Source: Flavobacterium cutihirudinis
Lineage (GTDB): Bacteria; Bacteroidota; Bacteroidia; Flavobacteriales; Flavobacteriaceae
Reading direction: 5' to 3'
DNA: 64,000 nucleotides
Assembly (NCBI RefSeq): GCF_003385895.1
Contig: NZ_QRDQ01000010.1
Coordinates: forward strand, 124,001-188,000
In this document: one piece after another, positions 19,024 through 27,199 of the stretch
Layout of the letters: the number at the start of each line of letters is the position of its first letter
Numbering within the stretch: position 1 is the first letter of the stretch
Made by a program: the position numbers and the translations under genes
The notes under the pieces: generated by a model
What the model was told of the DNA's origin: nothing
Seen by the model: only the letters and a program-made list of their open reading frames with translations
Database searches by the model: none

Positions 19024-19047
19024 AGCCCGCGGAAAAAACCGCGGGCT
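19024..19047 (+). promoter_or_regulatory. GC-rich hairpin in the sus leader
   Basis: AGCCCGCGG and CCGCGGGCT pair perfectly (9 bp, 8 of them GC) around AAAAAA and stand out in AT-rich DNA. The 3' side continues with A, not T, so it is not a normal plus-strand terminator. It may stabilise or attenuate the operon mRNA. Confidence 0.55.
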
Positions 19048-19070
19048 AAAAAAATAAAACATTATATAAG

Positions 19071-19085
19071 AGTTGCAATGCAACT
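19071..19085 (+). repeat. 15-base odd-centred palindrome
   Basis: AGTTGCA-A-TGCAACT lies 23 bases after the GC-rich hairpin. It has 7-bp arms around a single central base and could be part of the same leader structure or a protein site. Confidence 0.35.
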
Positions 19086-19133
19086 GTTGAAATAGAAAAA
19101 ACAAAAAAAGAATATTAATCAAACTTTACTAAC

Positions 19134-19253
19134 ATGACAAAAACCAAACCACCGATTTTTTATTGTCCGATTCTCCGGAAGGAAAAGAGACAATTGAGAT
19201 CTTTTTTCAAAGCGAGTTTTACTCCTTTATTTCAAAAAACAATTTCAGAATAA
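19134..19253 (+). CDS. Possible 39-aa leader peptide
   Basis: An ATG opens a 39-codon frame ending in TAA, 35 bases before the susE/F start. The predicted peptide is strongly basic and aromatic (begins MTKTKPPIFYCPIL) and has no signal peptide. I know no family for it. It may be a translated leader, or an accidental open frame within the regulatory RNA. Confidence 0.25.
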   Translation: MTKTKPPIFYCPILRKEKRQLRSFFKASFTPLFQKTISE

Positions 19254-19288
19254 AACAATCTAACTAACCTAACCTTAAAAATTGAGAG

Positions 19289-20686
19289 ATGAAAAAAAAT
19301 ATATTTTTATTTTTTCTTGCCCTTTTTGCGATCCTTTTCACGGGATGTCAAAATAATGAATCTGGTTTCGCTCCTTCAGATGATCCTACTGTAGTAGTAT
19401 CAACAAAAGAGATTTATGGAGCACCAAGCCGAAAATTTGAAATCAAAGCTGCATTGGCAGATGATTTAGGATTAAAAAGTGTTGAAATCCAGATTCCGGA
19501 ATTATCACTTGATAAAGTAATCACTTTTGCAACAGATCCTTTATTAAAAACATACGATCTGAGTTACTTTTTTGAAATTCCTGCAGACAGAGGAACTTCT
19601 GAAGCTTTCAAAATAAAACTTGTAATTACAGACGTTTCAGGAAATGTCGTAAATGAAGAAATCAATCTACGCTTAGACGGAGAATTTGCTGCACCTTCTA
19701 TTACTATGGTTACACCAAAAGAAGGATCCGTAATATTATTGTCTACAAGTAACGAAATGCCTGTAAACTTTGTCGTGAATGATGATTCAGGTATCGACTA
19801 TGTGCAAGTACAATGTGCTGCATTAGGAATCGATGAAACAGTTCAATTGACGGGTTCGCCACAATCGTATACTTTCAATAAAACATATACATTACCAGTA
19901 ACTGCTGCTGATTATGTTTTAACGATTACAGCTAAAGATAAATTTGCTATTCCTAATACAGGTTCTTTAAATATAAATATTGTTGCAACAAACGAATATC
20001 CTGCAATCTATTTATGTGATCAGCCAAAAGGTACCAACCTTACTACTGATGCAGTGGGTGTTCCAATGTATTTCCATGAGAAAGACGGACAGGATTTTGA
20101 ATTCAAATATTATGCTGATCAGGATAATAAAGAGATTTTCTTCTTAGGTCAGGAATCCGATTTTGCACCACACTGTTTTGGATTAAATCCAGCAGGAGGA
20201 TTGGTAGACGATGTAAATTCAACTGCTATTATTTTGCCTACAAAAGGATATTACAAAATAAAAGTAAATCCAAATACTTTGAAATATACTGTTGAAAAAT
20301 ACACGCCTTCAAGCAAAGTTTGGGCTGATATTGCTAACGGTTTATGGCATGATGACGAAGCCTTAAGAAGACCTTTCGTGAGTGTATGCGGTGGTGGAAT
20401 TAAAGATGCAAACTGGGATACATGGAATGCATGGGTGATGACAAGTTTACATTTAGCAAACAATTCTGCAAATCCTTATCAATTGGTTGGAGAATATACT
20501 TTGACAGGAACAATGGAAGCGACTTTTACAGGTCAGTGGTGGAGCCCATCTTGGAGATTGATCAAAAATGGTATCTGTACAATGTCACCGGGAGAAAATG
20601 GAAACGCTAAATATCCAGCTGCTCCGGGAGTTTATAAAGTAGTTCTTGATACCGAATTAGAAAGAATTTTTATTACAAAAAAATAA
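19289..20686 (+). CDS. SusE/SusF-type outer membrane lipoprotein
   Basis: The 465-residue protein has a lipoprotein signal (LLFTGC-type lipobox near residue 20, LFAILFTGCQNN). The mature part is a chain of beta-sandwich modules. Two Ig-like repeats come first (about 35-130 and 135-230, each with TMVTPKEGS or VVSTKEIYG openings), then C-terminal starch-binding-like SusE/SusF modules (AIYLCDQPKGTNLTTDAVG and a terminal module ending YKVVLDTELERIFITKK). Such proteins sit on the cell surface beside SusCD and hold glycan chains. Unusually, it precedes susC rather than following susD. It is the first gene of the operon, with 46 bases to susC and a long leader in front. Confidence 0.82.
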   Translation: MKKNIFLFFLALFAILFTGCQNNESGFAPSDDPTVVVSTKEIYGAPSRKFEIKAALADDLGLKSVEIQIPELSLDKVITFATDPLLKTYDLSYFFEIPADRGTSEAFKIKLVITDVSGNVVNEEINLRLDGEFAAPSITMVTPKEGSVILLSTSNEMPVNFVVNDDSGIDYVQVQCAALGIDETVQLTGSPQSYTFNKTYTLPVTAADYVLTITAKDKFAIPNTGSLNINIVATNEYPAIYLCDQPKGTNLTTDAVGVPMYFHEKDGQDFEFKYYADQDNKEIFFLGQESDFAPHCFGLNPAGGLVDDVNSTAIILPTKGYYKIKVNPNTLKYTVEKYTPSSKVWADIANGLWHDDEALRRPFVSVCGGGIKDANWDTWNAWVMTSLHLANNSANPYQLVGEYTLTGTMEATFTGQWWSPSWRLIKNGICTMSPGENGNAKYPAAPGVYKVVLDTELERIFITKK

Positions 20687-20732
20687 GTTGTTATGACTTT
20701 GTTGTAACATTTAATTAATAAAACAGCTTAAT

Positions 20733-23700
20733 ATGAAATTTAAATATATATGGTTTTTTATAGTCCTAATGTGCACTGCCGCATCCTTTGGACAAATAAA
20801 AGTAACAGGTACTGTTAAGGATAAGGCTGCCGTGCCGATTCCGGGTGTTAATATTATTGTGAAAGGAACTTCAGCAACTGCGGCAACTGATTTTGATGGA
20901 AACTTCGTAATTAATGTTCCAAACAAAAATGCTCAGCTTGAGTTTTCATTTGTTGGCTTTACTAATAAAACGGTTCCGGTTGGAGACAAAACAACTTTTG
21001 ATGTTGTTTTGGAAGAATCAAGCCAGGCCTTAGATGAGATTGTAGTTGTTGGTTATGCTGCTGTTAAAAAGAGCGATGTAACGAGTTCTATTTCTTCTGT
21101 AAAAGGAAAAGAACTTCAGACAATGACGGTTGGTAACGTAACAGAATCACTTCAGGGTAAAGTGTCCGGAGTTCAGGTAACTGGTGTTGGTGGTCCCGGA
21201 GCGCAGCCAAGAGTATTGATTCGTGGTATTTCTACAGTGAACTTAAGCACAGATCCATTGTACGTTGTTGATGGTATCCCAATGGGAACAAGCATTAACT
21301 TCTTGAGCAATAACGAAATTGAATCGATGGAGGTTTTGAAAGATGCTTCTGCAAGTGCTATTTACGGTTCTCGTGCATCGAATGGTGTTATCCTTATTAC
21401 TACTAAAAAAGGAAAAGTTGGTAAAACCAGATTCAATTTTGACATAAGTTCTGGTATGCAAATCATGAACAATCCTTATAATATGGCTGATGCCGAAGGA
21501 TATGCTACTATTATGAATACAGCAAACAATAATTCTGGATATGCAGATTATTTGCCAAACCCTTCTCAATACAGAGGAAAAACTACAGATTGGTGGAAAG
21601 CAGGAATTAGAGGTGGTGCACCGGTTACAAACGCTTCTTTAGGAGTATCTGGAGGTTCTGAGAAACATACTTATGCAATTAGTTTGAACTATTATAATGC
21701 AGAATCAATTTATGAAGTAGGCGGATGGGAAAGAGTTACAATGAGAATTGCTAACGATTTTAAATTCTCTGACAAATTCTCCGCAGGAGTTACTTTAAAT
21801 CCTCGTTACGAATCGTATGGTGGTCCGGGTAACTGGGCAGATTTTGATAAAATCGACCCAATTACACCAATCTACAAACCTGCTGATCAATTAACAGGTT
21901 TAGAAAATGAATACAGTATTTATGCGCGTTCTCCTTCATATGTTTGGAATCCGGTTGCAGCTGTAAAACGATATGATGATTTTACAGATCAGTACAATTT
22001 AAATACAAACGGTTATTTGCAATACGAACCAATCAAAGGTTTGGTAATTCGTACACAGGCTTCTATCGAGGTTGGTGATAAAGTAAGAAATAAATTCAGC
22101 CCAGATTTCATCATTGATGCTGCGCACGAAAAAGCAGAAATTAACAGTGTTGAAAAATGGAATACTACAAATGTTGACTGGACTTGGCAGAATACAATTA
22201 CGTACTCTAAAACATTTGCAGAAAAACATAATGCGTCTTTAATGGTGGGTAACACTATGGAAGAATACAACGGAAATGATCTTTGGGGTTACGGAGAAGG
22301 GGTGCCAAACAATTCAGATGTAATGAGAGAGGTTAAAGCGGCAACTAAAAACCGTAATAGTAGTGGTAACAGCTGGTCTAGCTCTTTGATGTCTTATATT
22401 TCTCGTTTCTCTTATAATTATGATGGGAAATATTACTTCACAGGAACGTTTAGACGTGATGGTTCTTCTAAATTCATGACAAACAACAAATGGGCTAATT
22501 TCCCTTCGGCATCTGTTTCGTGGAGAATTTTGAATGAAGGTTTTATGGAATCTACAAAAGATGTTTTAAGTGATCTTAGATTCAGAGCAGGTTGGGGTAA
22601 AGTAGGTAACCAAGGTTTGCCAACAGCGGTTTATCAGTCTAATATCGGACAAGGATTTTATCCAATTGGAGATGTAATTACAGATACGGCTTTCCCATCT
22701 TCTATGGCAAATAAAGATATCAAATGGGAAACAGTTGAGGATATCTCTTTTGGACTTGATTTCGGATTATGGAAAAACAAACTTTCAGGATCTTTAGAAT
22801 ACTACCAAAAGAAAACTGAAGATATGTTGTTCTTAAAGCAATTCCCAACATACAGCGGATTCCCTAATTATTCTACAATCTGGACAAATGTTGGTTCTAT
22901 GCAGTCAAGTGGTATCGATCTTTTGGTTTCTTATAAAGATAAAAAAGGTGATTTCTCTTATGGTGTTGATGTAACTTTTACAACAGTAAATGTTGAAATG
23001 CTTTCGCTTTCTTCTGCTGATGAAAAATTATATGGGGCAGGAAACAGAACACTTACTGTAAAAGGTGAAGAGCCAGGATATTTTTATGGATATGTTGCTG
23101 ACGGTTTATTCCAAAATCAAACAGAATTAAATTCACATACAGATGAGCACGGAACAAAACTACAGCCTTATGCAAAAGTAGGTGATGTTCGTTTTAAAGA
23201 TGTAAATGGTGACGGAAAATTAGATGACAAGGACAGAACTAAAATTGGTACTCCTTGGGCAGATTACAATATTGGTTTAAACTTCAATTTTGCTTACAAG
23301 AATTTTGATTTAGTAGCTAATTTCTATTCAAGTATTGGAAATGATATTGTAAACCAAAATATTTCAGATTTATATAATGGTGCAAGTTTGACAAACAAAG
23401 TAAGTGGTTTAGAAAACATGGCTTGGCATGGTGAAGGAACTTCTAATACTATTCCTCGTTTGTCTAAAGATGACAACAACGAAAACTTTACAAAATTCTC
23501 TTCTTTATATGTTGAAGACGGTTCTTTTGTACGTATGAAAAACTTACAAGTAGGTTATTCATTCTATAATAAATTCGGTTTAGATAAATTAAGAGTTTCA
23601 TTATCTGGACAAAATTTATGGACTTGGACCAATTACACAGGAGTTGATCCTGAAGTTGGAGGAGGAGATCCTAATCAAGGAGACAGTGTTAAAGGATCAG

Positions 23701-23765
23701 GTTTTGGAGGATGGAATTATCCTGTACAGCCAACAATCTTGATGGGGCTTAATGTAGCATTTTAA
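20733..23765 (+). CDS. susC: SusC/RagA-family TonB-dependent outer membrane transporter
   Basis: The 1010-residue protein has a signal peptide ending near AASFGQ (residue 20). A CarboxypepD_reg-like domain follows at about 22-105 (VTGTVKDKAAVPIPGVNIIVKGT). The TonB box region (LDEIVVVGYA), the plug with SusC signature DPLYVVDGIPMG and SAIYGSRASNGVILITTKKGK, and a 22-strand barrel ending in aromatic NVAF complete it. It imports oligosaccharides across the outer membrane, driven by TonB, with the SusD protein as lid. It lacks the N-terminal STN signalling domain, which agrees with control by the HTCS rather than by an anti-sigma factor. SusD starts 12 bases after its stop. Confidence 0.95.
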   Translation: MKFKYIWFFIVLMCTAASFGQIKVTGTVKDKAAVPIPGVNIIVKGTSATAATDFDGNFVINVPNKNAQLEFSFVGFTNKTVPVGDKTTFDVVLEESSQALDEIVVVGYAAVKKSDVTSSISSVKGKELQTMTVGNVTESLQGKVSGVQVTGVGGPGAQPRVLIRGISTVNLSTDPLYVVDGIPMGTSINFLSNNEIESMEVLKDASASAIYGSRASNGVILITTKKGKVGKTRFNFDISSGMQIMNNPYNMADAEGYATIMNTANNNSGYADYLPNPSQYRGKTTDWWKAGIRGGAPVTNASLGVSGGSEKHTYAISLNYYNAESIYEVGGWERVTMRIANDFKFSDKFSAGVTLNPRYESYGGPGNWADFDKIDPITPIYKPADQLTGLENEYSIYARSPSYVWNPVAAVKRYDDFTDQYNLNTNGYLQYEPIKGLVIRTQASIEVGDKVRNKFSPDFIIDAAHEKAEINSVEKWNTTNVDWTWQNTITYSKTFAEKHNASLMVGNTMEEYNGNDLWGYGEGVPNNSDVMREVKAATKNRNSSGNSWSSSLMSYISRFSYNYDGKYYFTGTFRRDGSSKFMTNNKWANFPSASVSWRILNEGFMESTKDVLSDLRFRAGWGKVGNQGLPTAVYQSNIGQGFYPIGDVITDTAFPSSMANKDIKWETVEDISFGLDFGLWKNKLSGSLEYYQKKTEDMLFLKQFPTYSGFPNYSTIWTNVGSMQSSGIDLLVSYKDKKGDFSYGVDVTFTTVNVEMLSLSSADEKLYGAGNRTLTVKGEEPGYFYGYVADGLFQNQTELNSHTDEHGTKLQPYAKVGDVRFKDVNGDGKLDDKDRTKIGTPWADYNIGLNFNFAYKNFDLVANFYSSIGNDIVNQNISDLYNGASLTNKVSGLENMAWHGEGTSNTIPRLSKDDNNENFTKFSSLYVEDGSFVRMKNLQVGYSFYNKFGLDKLRVSLSGQNLWTWTNYTGVDPEVGGGDPNQGDSVKGSGFGGWNYPVQPTILMGLNVAF

Positions 23766-23776
23766 TAAAAAAGAAC

Positions 23777-25378
23777 ATGAAAAAAATAATAGTATCAATA
23801 ATAACTTTTTCTCTATTAGCAGTTTCTTGCAGCGATTTTATTGAAAAAGACGAAAGAGGAACGCAGACTTTAGAAAACTATTTTCAAACGGCACAAGAAA
23901 GCGAAAACTATGTAAACGAGTTAACCCGCAGATTGTTGATTACCAACGACTGGTATACGATATTGGCACCTCGTTTAACTAATGAGACTGCTACTGATGA
24001 TGCCTGGATGGGTAATACAGGACAAGATCCTGCAGCTTTTAGACCTTGTGCGCAGTACATCGTATCTTCAGACAATATGGGTTCTATGAACAGTATTTAT
24101 ACAGCACATTATTATACGATTCAGTCGGCTAATATTGGTTTGGAAAAAATGGCTGGATCGCCGCTTTCTGATTCTCAGAAAGACCAATATATGGGGGAAT
24201 CATTATTTGTTCGTGCGTATTGTTATTACGAGTTGGTTAACCTTTTTGGAGCTGTTCCTTTGTACACAAATGTACTTGGTACTGCCGATTTGAAATTGGA
24301 GCGCAGCCCGGTTGCTGACGTGTACAAGCAAATTGAAACTGACCTTAAAGATTCGGCTGCTAAATTGGAAAATATTCCGGTGAACAGACAAGGTAGAGTT
24401 AACAAATGGGCGGCTTATGCCTTATTGGCACGTGTATCTTTGTTTCAGGAAAAATGGGCTGAAGCTAAACTTTATTCTAACAAAGTAATTACAGAAGGTC
24501 CTTATGCACTTGAAACTGATTTCTTGAAAATCTGGGACGTAAACAACCATAATGGTGTAGAATCTATTCTTGAAGCACAATCTTCTACAGTTCAGGATAA
24601 AAGTTTAGGATCTATGTTGCCTACTTTCTCTGGAGCTAGAGGTGAAGACAAGAAAAACTTTCCAAGTAATGATGCTGCAGATGTTATTGACGGTTGGGGA
24701 TGGTGTATGCCAACTAGTGATTTAGAGAATGCATATCTTTCTGAAAATGACGTAATCCGTCGTAGAAGTACAATTACGAAATGGGGTGAAGCGGCTTATG
24801 GTGATGAGGTTTTAAATCCAACACATAAATTCAGTTTAAATGATAATAAATCTGGACGTATTTGTCGTAAATATTATATTCCAATTGCAACGCGTCGTGC
24901 TTTAGACAAAAAAGACGGACACTTGCCATTAAATGTGCCATTGATTCGTTTGGCTGAAATGTATCTTACAAGAGCAGAGGCTAGTTACCATGTTGGAGGT
25001 GATGCGTTGGGAGATATTAATATCATCAGAGCACGTGTAAAATTAGATCCTAAAACAGGTTTATCAGGACCAACTTTATTGAAACAAATTTACAAAGAGC
25101 GTCGTTTAGAATTGGCTTTCGAAGGATTGCGTTTGTATGATATTCGTCGTGAAAAAGATCCAACTACAGGAAGACCGGTTATCGAATCTTTATTGGGACC
25201 AAACGGAACTTTTGTTCAGTACAACCTGAATTCTACAGATCCGTATGAAACTACAAACCTGAGAGAAGCACAAGATAAAGGAATCAACTTTAATCCTGCA
25301 AAACACTTATTATGGCCAATTCCACAATTAGAAATTGACTTAAGTGGTGGTTTGATTACACAAAATCCTAATTATTAA
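23777..25378 (+). CDS. susD: SusD/RagB-family surface glycan-binding lipoprotein
   Basis: The 533-residue protein has the lipobox LLAVSC at residue 18. The first mature residues, SDFIEKDE, resemble the acidic lipoprotein export signal of Flavobacterium, so it is expected at the cell surface. The TPR-like SusD core shows the family blocks ESLFVRAYCYYELVNLFGAVPLYT, KWAAYALLARVSLFQEKWAEA and IYKERRLELAFEGLRLYDIRR, with the C-terminal block PAKHLLWPIPQLEI. It forms the hinged lid on SusC and binds the glycan first. The following GH30 gene starts two bases after its stop, so the two are surely cotranscribed and probably translationally coupled. Confidence 0.94.
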   Translation: MKKIIVSIITFSLLAVSCSDFIEKDERGTQTLENYFQTAQESENYVNELTRRLLITNDWYTILAPRLTNETATDDAWMGNTGQDPAAFRPCAQYIVSSDNMGSMNSIYTAHYYTIQSANIGLEKMAGSPLSDSQKDQYMGESLFVRAYCYYELVNLFGAVPLYTNVLGTADLKLERSPVADVYKQIETDLKDSAAKLENIPVNRQGRVNKWAAYALLARVSLFQEKWAEAKLYSNKVITEGPYALETDFLKIWDVNNHNGVESILEAQSSTVQDKSLGSMLPTFSGARGEDKKNFPSNDAADVIDGWGWCMPTSDLENAYLSENDVIRRRSTITKWGEAAYGDEVLNPTHKFSLNDNKSGRICRKYYIPIATRRALDKKDGHLPLNVPLIRLAEMYLTRAEASYHVGGDALGDINIIRARVKLDPKTGLSGPTLLKQIYKERRLELAFEGLRLYDIRREKDPTTGRPVIESLLGPNGTFVQYNLNSTDPYETTNLREAQDKGINFNPAKHLLWPIPQLEIDLSGGLITQNPNY

Positions 25379-25379
25379 G

Positions 25380-27017
25380 ATGAAGTTTTCTAATCATAAT
25401 AAAGTAAGTCTGCTGTTTGCAGGCTTACTTTTCGCAAGCACCATTTTTGTAAGCTGCGATGCTGAAAAATCTGAAAATTCTGGTTCAGAAAGTAATATTG
25501 CTGAGTTGAATGTCAATTTGGATATGAACCTTCAGACAATGGAAAGTTTTGGAGCTTCTGATGCCTGGCAATGTAATTTTATTGGAAAAAATTGGCCAGC
25601 TGATAAAAGAAACAAATTGGCTGATTTATTGTTCAGTAAAGAATTTGATGCTGACGGAAACCCAAAAGGAATCGGATTATCGTTATGGCGATTTAATATT
25701 GGAGCCGGAAGTGCTGAACAAGGAGATGCAAGTGATATTACAGATGAATGGAGACGTTCAGAGTGTTTTACTACAGACGGTGTAAGCTACAACATGAACA
25801 AACAAGCGGGTCAGGTTTGGTTTATGAAAGCGGCAAGAGAACGTGGCGTCGAAAAATTATTGGCTTTCGCCAACAGCGCACCGGTATATTTGACACAAAA
25901 CGGAAAAGCACACGCAAGCATTAAAGAATTTTACAATCTGAAAGAAGGAAAAATGCCGGAACTGGCAGATTTCTGGGCTACTTCATTAGATAAATTAAAA
26001 ACAGAACACGGATTAACAATCGATTATGTAAGTCCGTTCAACGAACCGCAATACGAGTGGGACGGTTCTGGACAGGAAGGTTCTCCTGCAACGAATGCGA
26101 ATATTTACAGTTTTGTAAATGTTCTATCTCCAAAATTAGAATCAAAAGGGCTTGCAGCTCAGATTGTAGTAGGAGAGGGCGGAGCTTATGAACCTTTGTA
26201 TAAAACAGTTGTGGGTAAAGAAAGCAGATCCAATCAAATCGATTATTTCTTTGCCACAAATTCTGCTAAAAAAATTACAGGTTTAAGCAATGTAAAGAAA
26301 ACAATTTCAGGACACAGTTACTGGCAGGCTTGGCCACTTAGCGAAATGATTTCGTCAAGACAAGCAGCAGCTTCGAGAATCCAATCAGTTGGAGGAGTTA
26401 GTTTATGGTCTTCAGAATATTGTGTTTTAGAAAGTCCGGGTACTGCTGAACTTCCGGGAGGTGCTGGAGCAGGAAGAGATTTAGGAATGTCATTGGCACT
26501 TTGGACAGCGCGTATCATCAACACCGATATTGCAATTGGAGGTGTTACTTCATGGCAATGGTGGACAGCAATTAGCCGTGGTGATTACAAAGATGGTTTG
26601 ATTCACGTAGATGATGGTGCAAGCAACGGAGCAGGAAATGCTGATTATTGCAAAAATGACGGATACATAAGAGATTCGAAAACATTATGGGCTTTAGGAA
26701 ACTATTCACTTTTCGTAAAACCGGGAATGGTTCGAGTTCAGATTCCAACAATCGACAATGCAACTGCAGTTAATGATGTAATGGTTACGGCTTACAAAGA
26801 TGCAGCGACTAAAAAGCTTGTTATCGTTGCGGTAAATATTAGCAAATCGGCGAAAGCCTATAAATTGAATCTTGCAGGTGGAGCTTTAGCAGATAATAAA
26901 TTCACGCCTTATACAACTTCAGAAACATCAAATCTGAAAAAAGGAGCTGCTGTAGATGCTGCCAATTTGCAAATTCCTGCAAAGTCTGTTGTGACTTTTG
27001 TTGGAACATATAATTAA
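25380..27017 (+). CDS. GH30-type lipoprotein glycosidase 2, probably cell-surface
   Basis: This is the second GH30 paralogue, with 545 residues and a lipobox (IFVSC) followed by DAEKSENSGSES. The acidic start fits the surface lipoprotein export signal, unlike paralogue 1. Catalytic positions are acid/base Glu222 (SPFNEPQYEW) and nucleophile Glu346 (SSEYCVLE). The opening QTMESFGASDAWQC varies the usual DGFG to ESFG. A C-terminal beta-sandwich side domain follows. As the only glycosidase fused to the susCD operon it is the best candidate for the surface endo-enzyme that makes the first cuts, probably in a beta-1,6-galactan (my family-level judgement). The start overlaps the region of the susD stop. 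Confidence 0.85.
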   Translation: MKFSNHNKVSLLFAGLLFASTIFVSCDAEKSENSGSESNIAELNVNLDMNLQTMESFGASDAWQCNFIGKNWPADKRNKLADLLFSKEFDADGNPKGIGLSLWRFNIGAGSAEQGDASDITDEWRRSECFTTDGVSYNMNKQAGQVWFMKAARERGVEKLLAFANSAPVYLTQNGKAHASIKEFYNLKEGKMPELADFWATSLDKLKTEHGLTIDYVSPFNEPQYEWDGSGQEGSPATNANIYSFVNVLSPKLESKGLAAQIVVGEGGAYEPLYKTVVGKESRSNQIDYFFATNSAKKITGLSNVKKTISGHSYWQAWPLSEMISSRQAAASRIQSVGGVSLWSSEYCVLESPGTAELPGGAGAGRDLGMSLALWTARIINTDIAIGGVTSWQWWTAISRGDYKDGLIHVDDGASNGAGNADYCKNDGYIRDSKTLWALGNYSLFVKPGMVRVQIPTIDNATAVNDVMVTAYKDAATKKLVIVAVNISKSAKAYKLNLAGGALADNKFTPYTTSETSNLKKGAAVDAANLQIPAKSVVTFVGTYN

Positions 27018-27063
27018 GGTTCATAGGGACAAAGTTACAAAGAGACAAAGGTTTTACCACAAT

Positions 27064-27169
27064 CTTGTCATCTCAAGGAACGAGAGATCACACACGAAAC
27101 TCGACAAAGATTGGAGATTTACTTTGTGGAATTTCGAGTGTGATTCCTCCTCTGTCGGAATGACAAAAG
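27064..27169. repeat. Dispersed imperfect palindromic repeat (TGTCATTTCGA family), copy 1
   Basis: The left part (27064-27095, CTTGTCATCTCAAGGAACGAG and ATCACAC) is inverted in the right part (27138-27169, GTGTGATT and GGAATGACAAAAG). The same family occurs at 39189-39297. Just before it (27018-27060) is an AAAGTTACAAAGAGACAAAG sequence of another common simple repeat kind. All lies between two GH30 genes. Confidence 0.65.
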
Positions 27170-27199
27170 TTTGAGGATAATTGAATTAAAAAGAATTAA

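Larger units (their letters stand above)
18614..19288 (+). promoter_or_regulatory. Long leader of the susE/F-susC-susD operon
   Basis: This is a 675-base non-coding stretch. It holds a direct repeat (18822-18858), a 10-bp inverted repeat (18957-18983), a 9-bp GC-rich hairpin (19024-19047), a small palindrome (19071-19085) and a 39-codon open frame (19134-19253), each listed separately. The promoter and the HTCS binding site are expected here. I found no convincing TAnnTTTG element. Confidence 0.5.

Noticed and set aside
19024..19047. Ordinary terminator of the upstream GH30 gene
   Set aside because: It lies over 400 bases past the stop and is followed by A rather than T on the plus strand.
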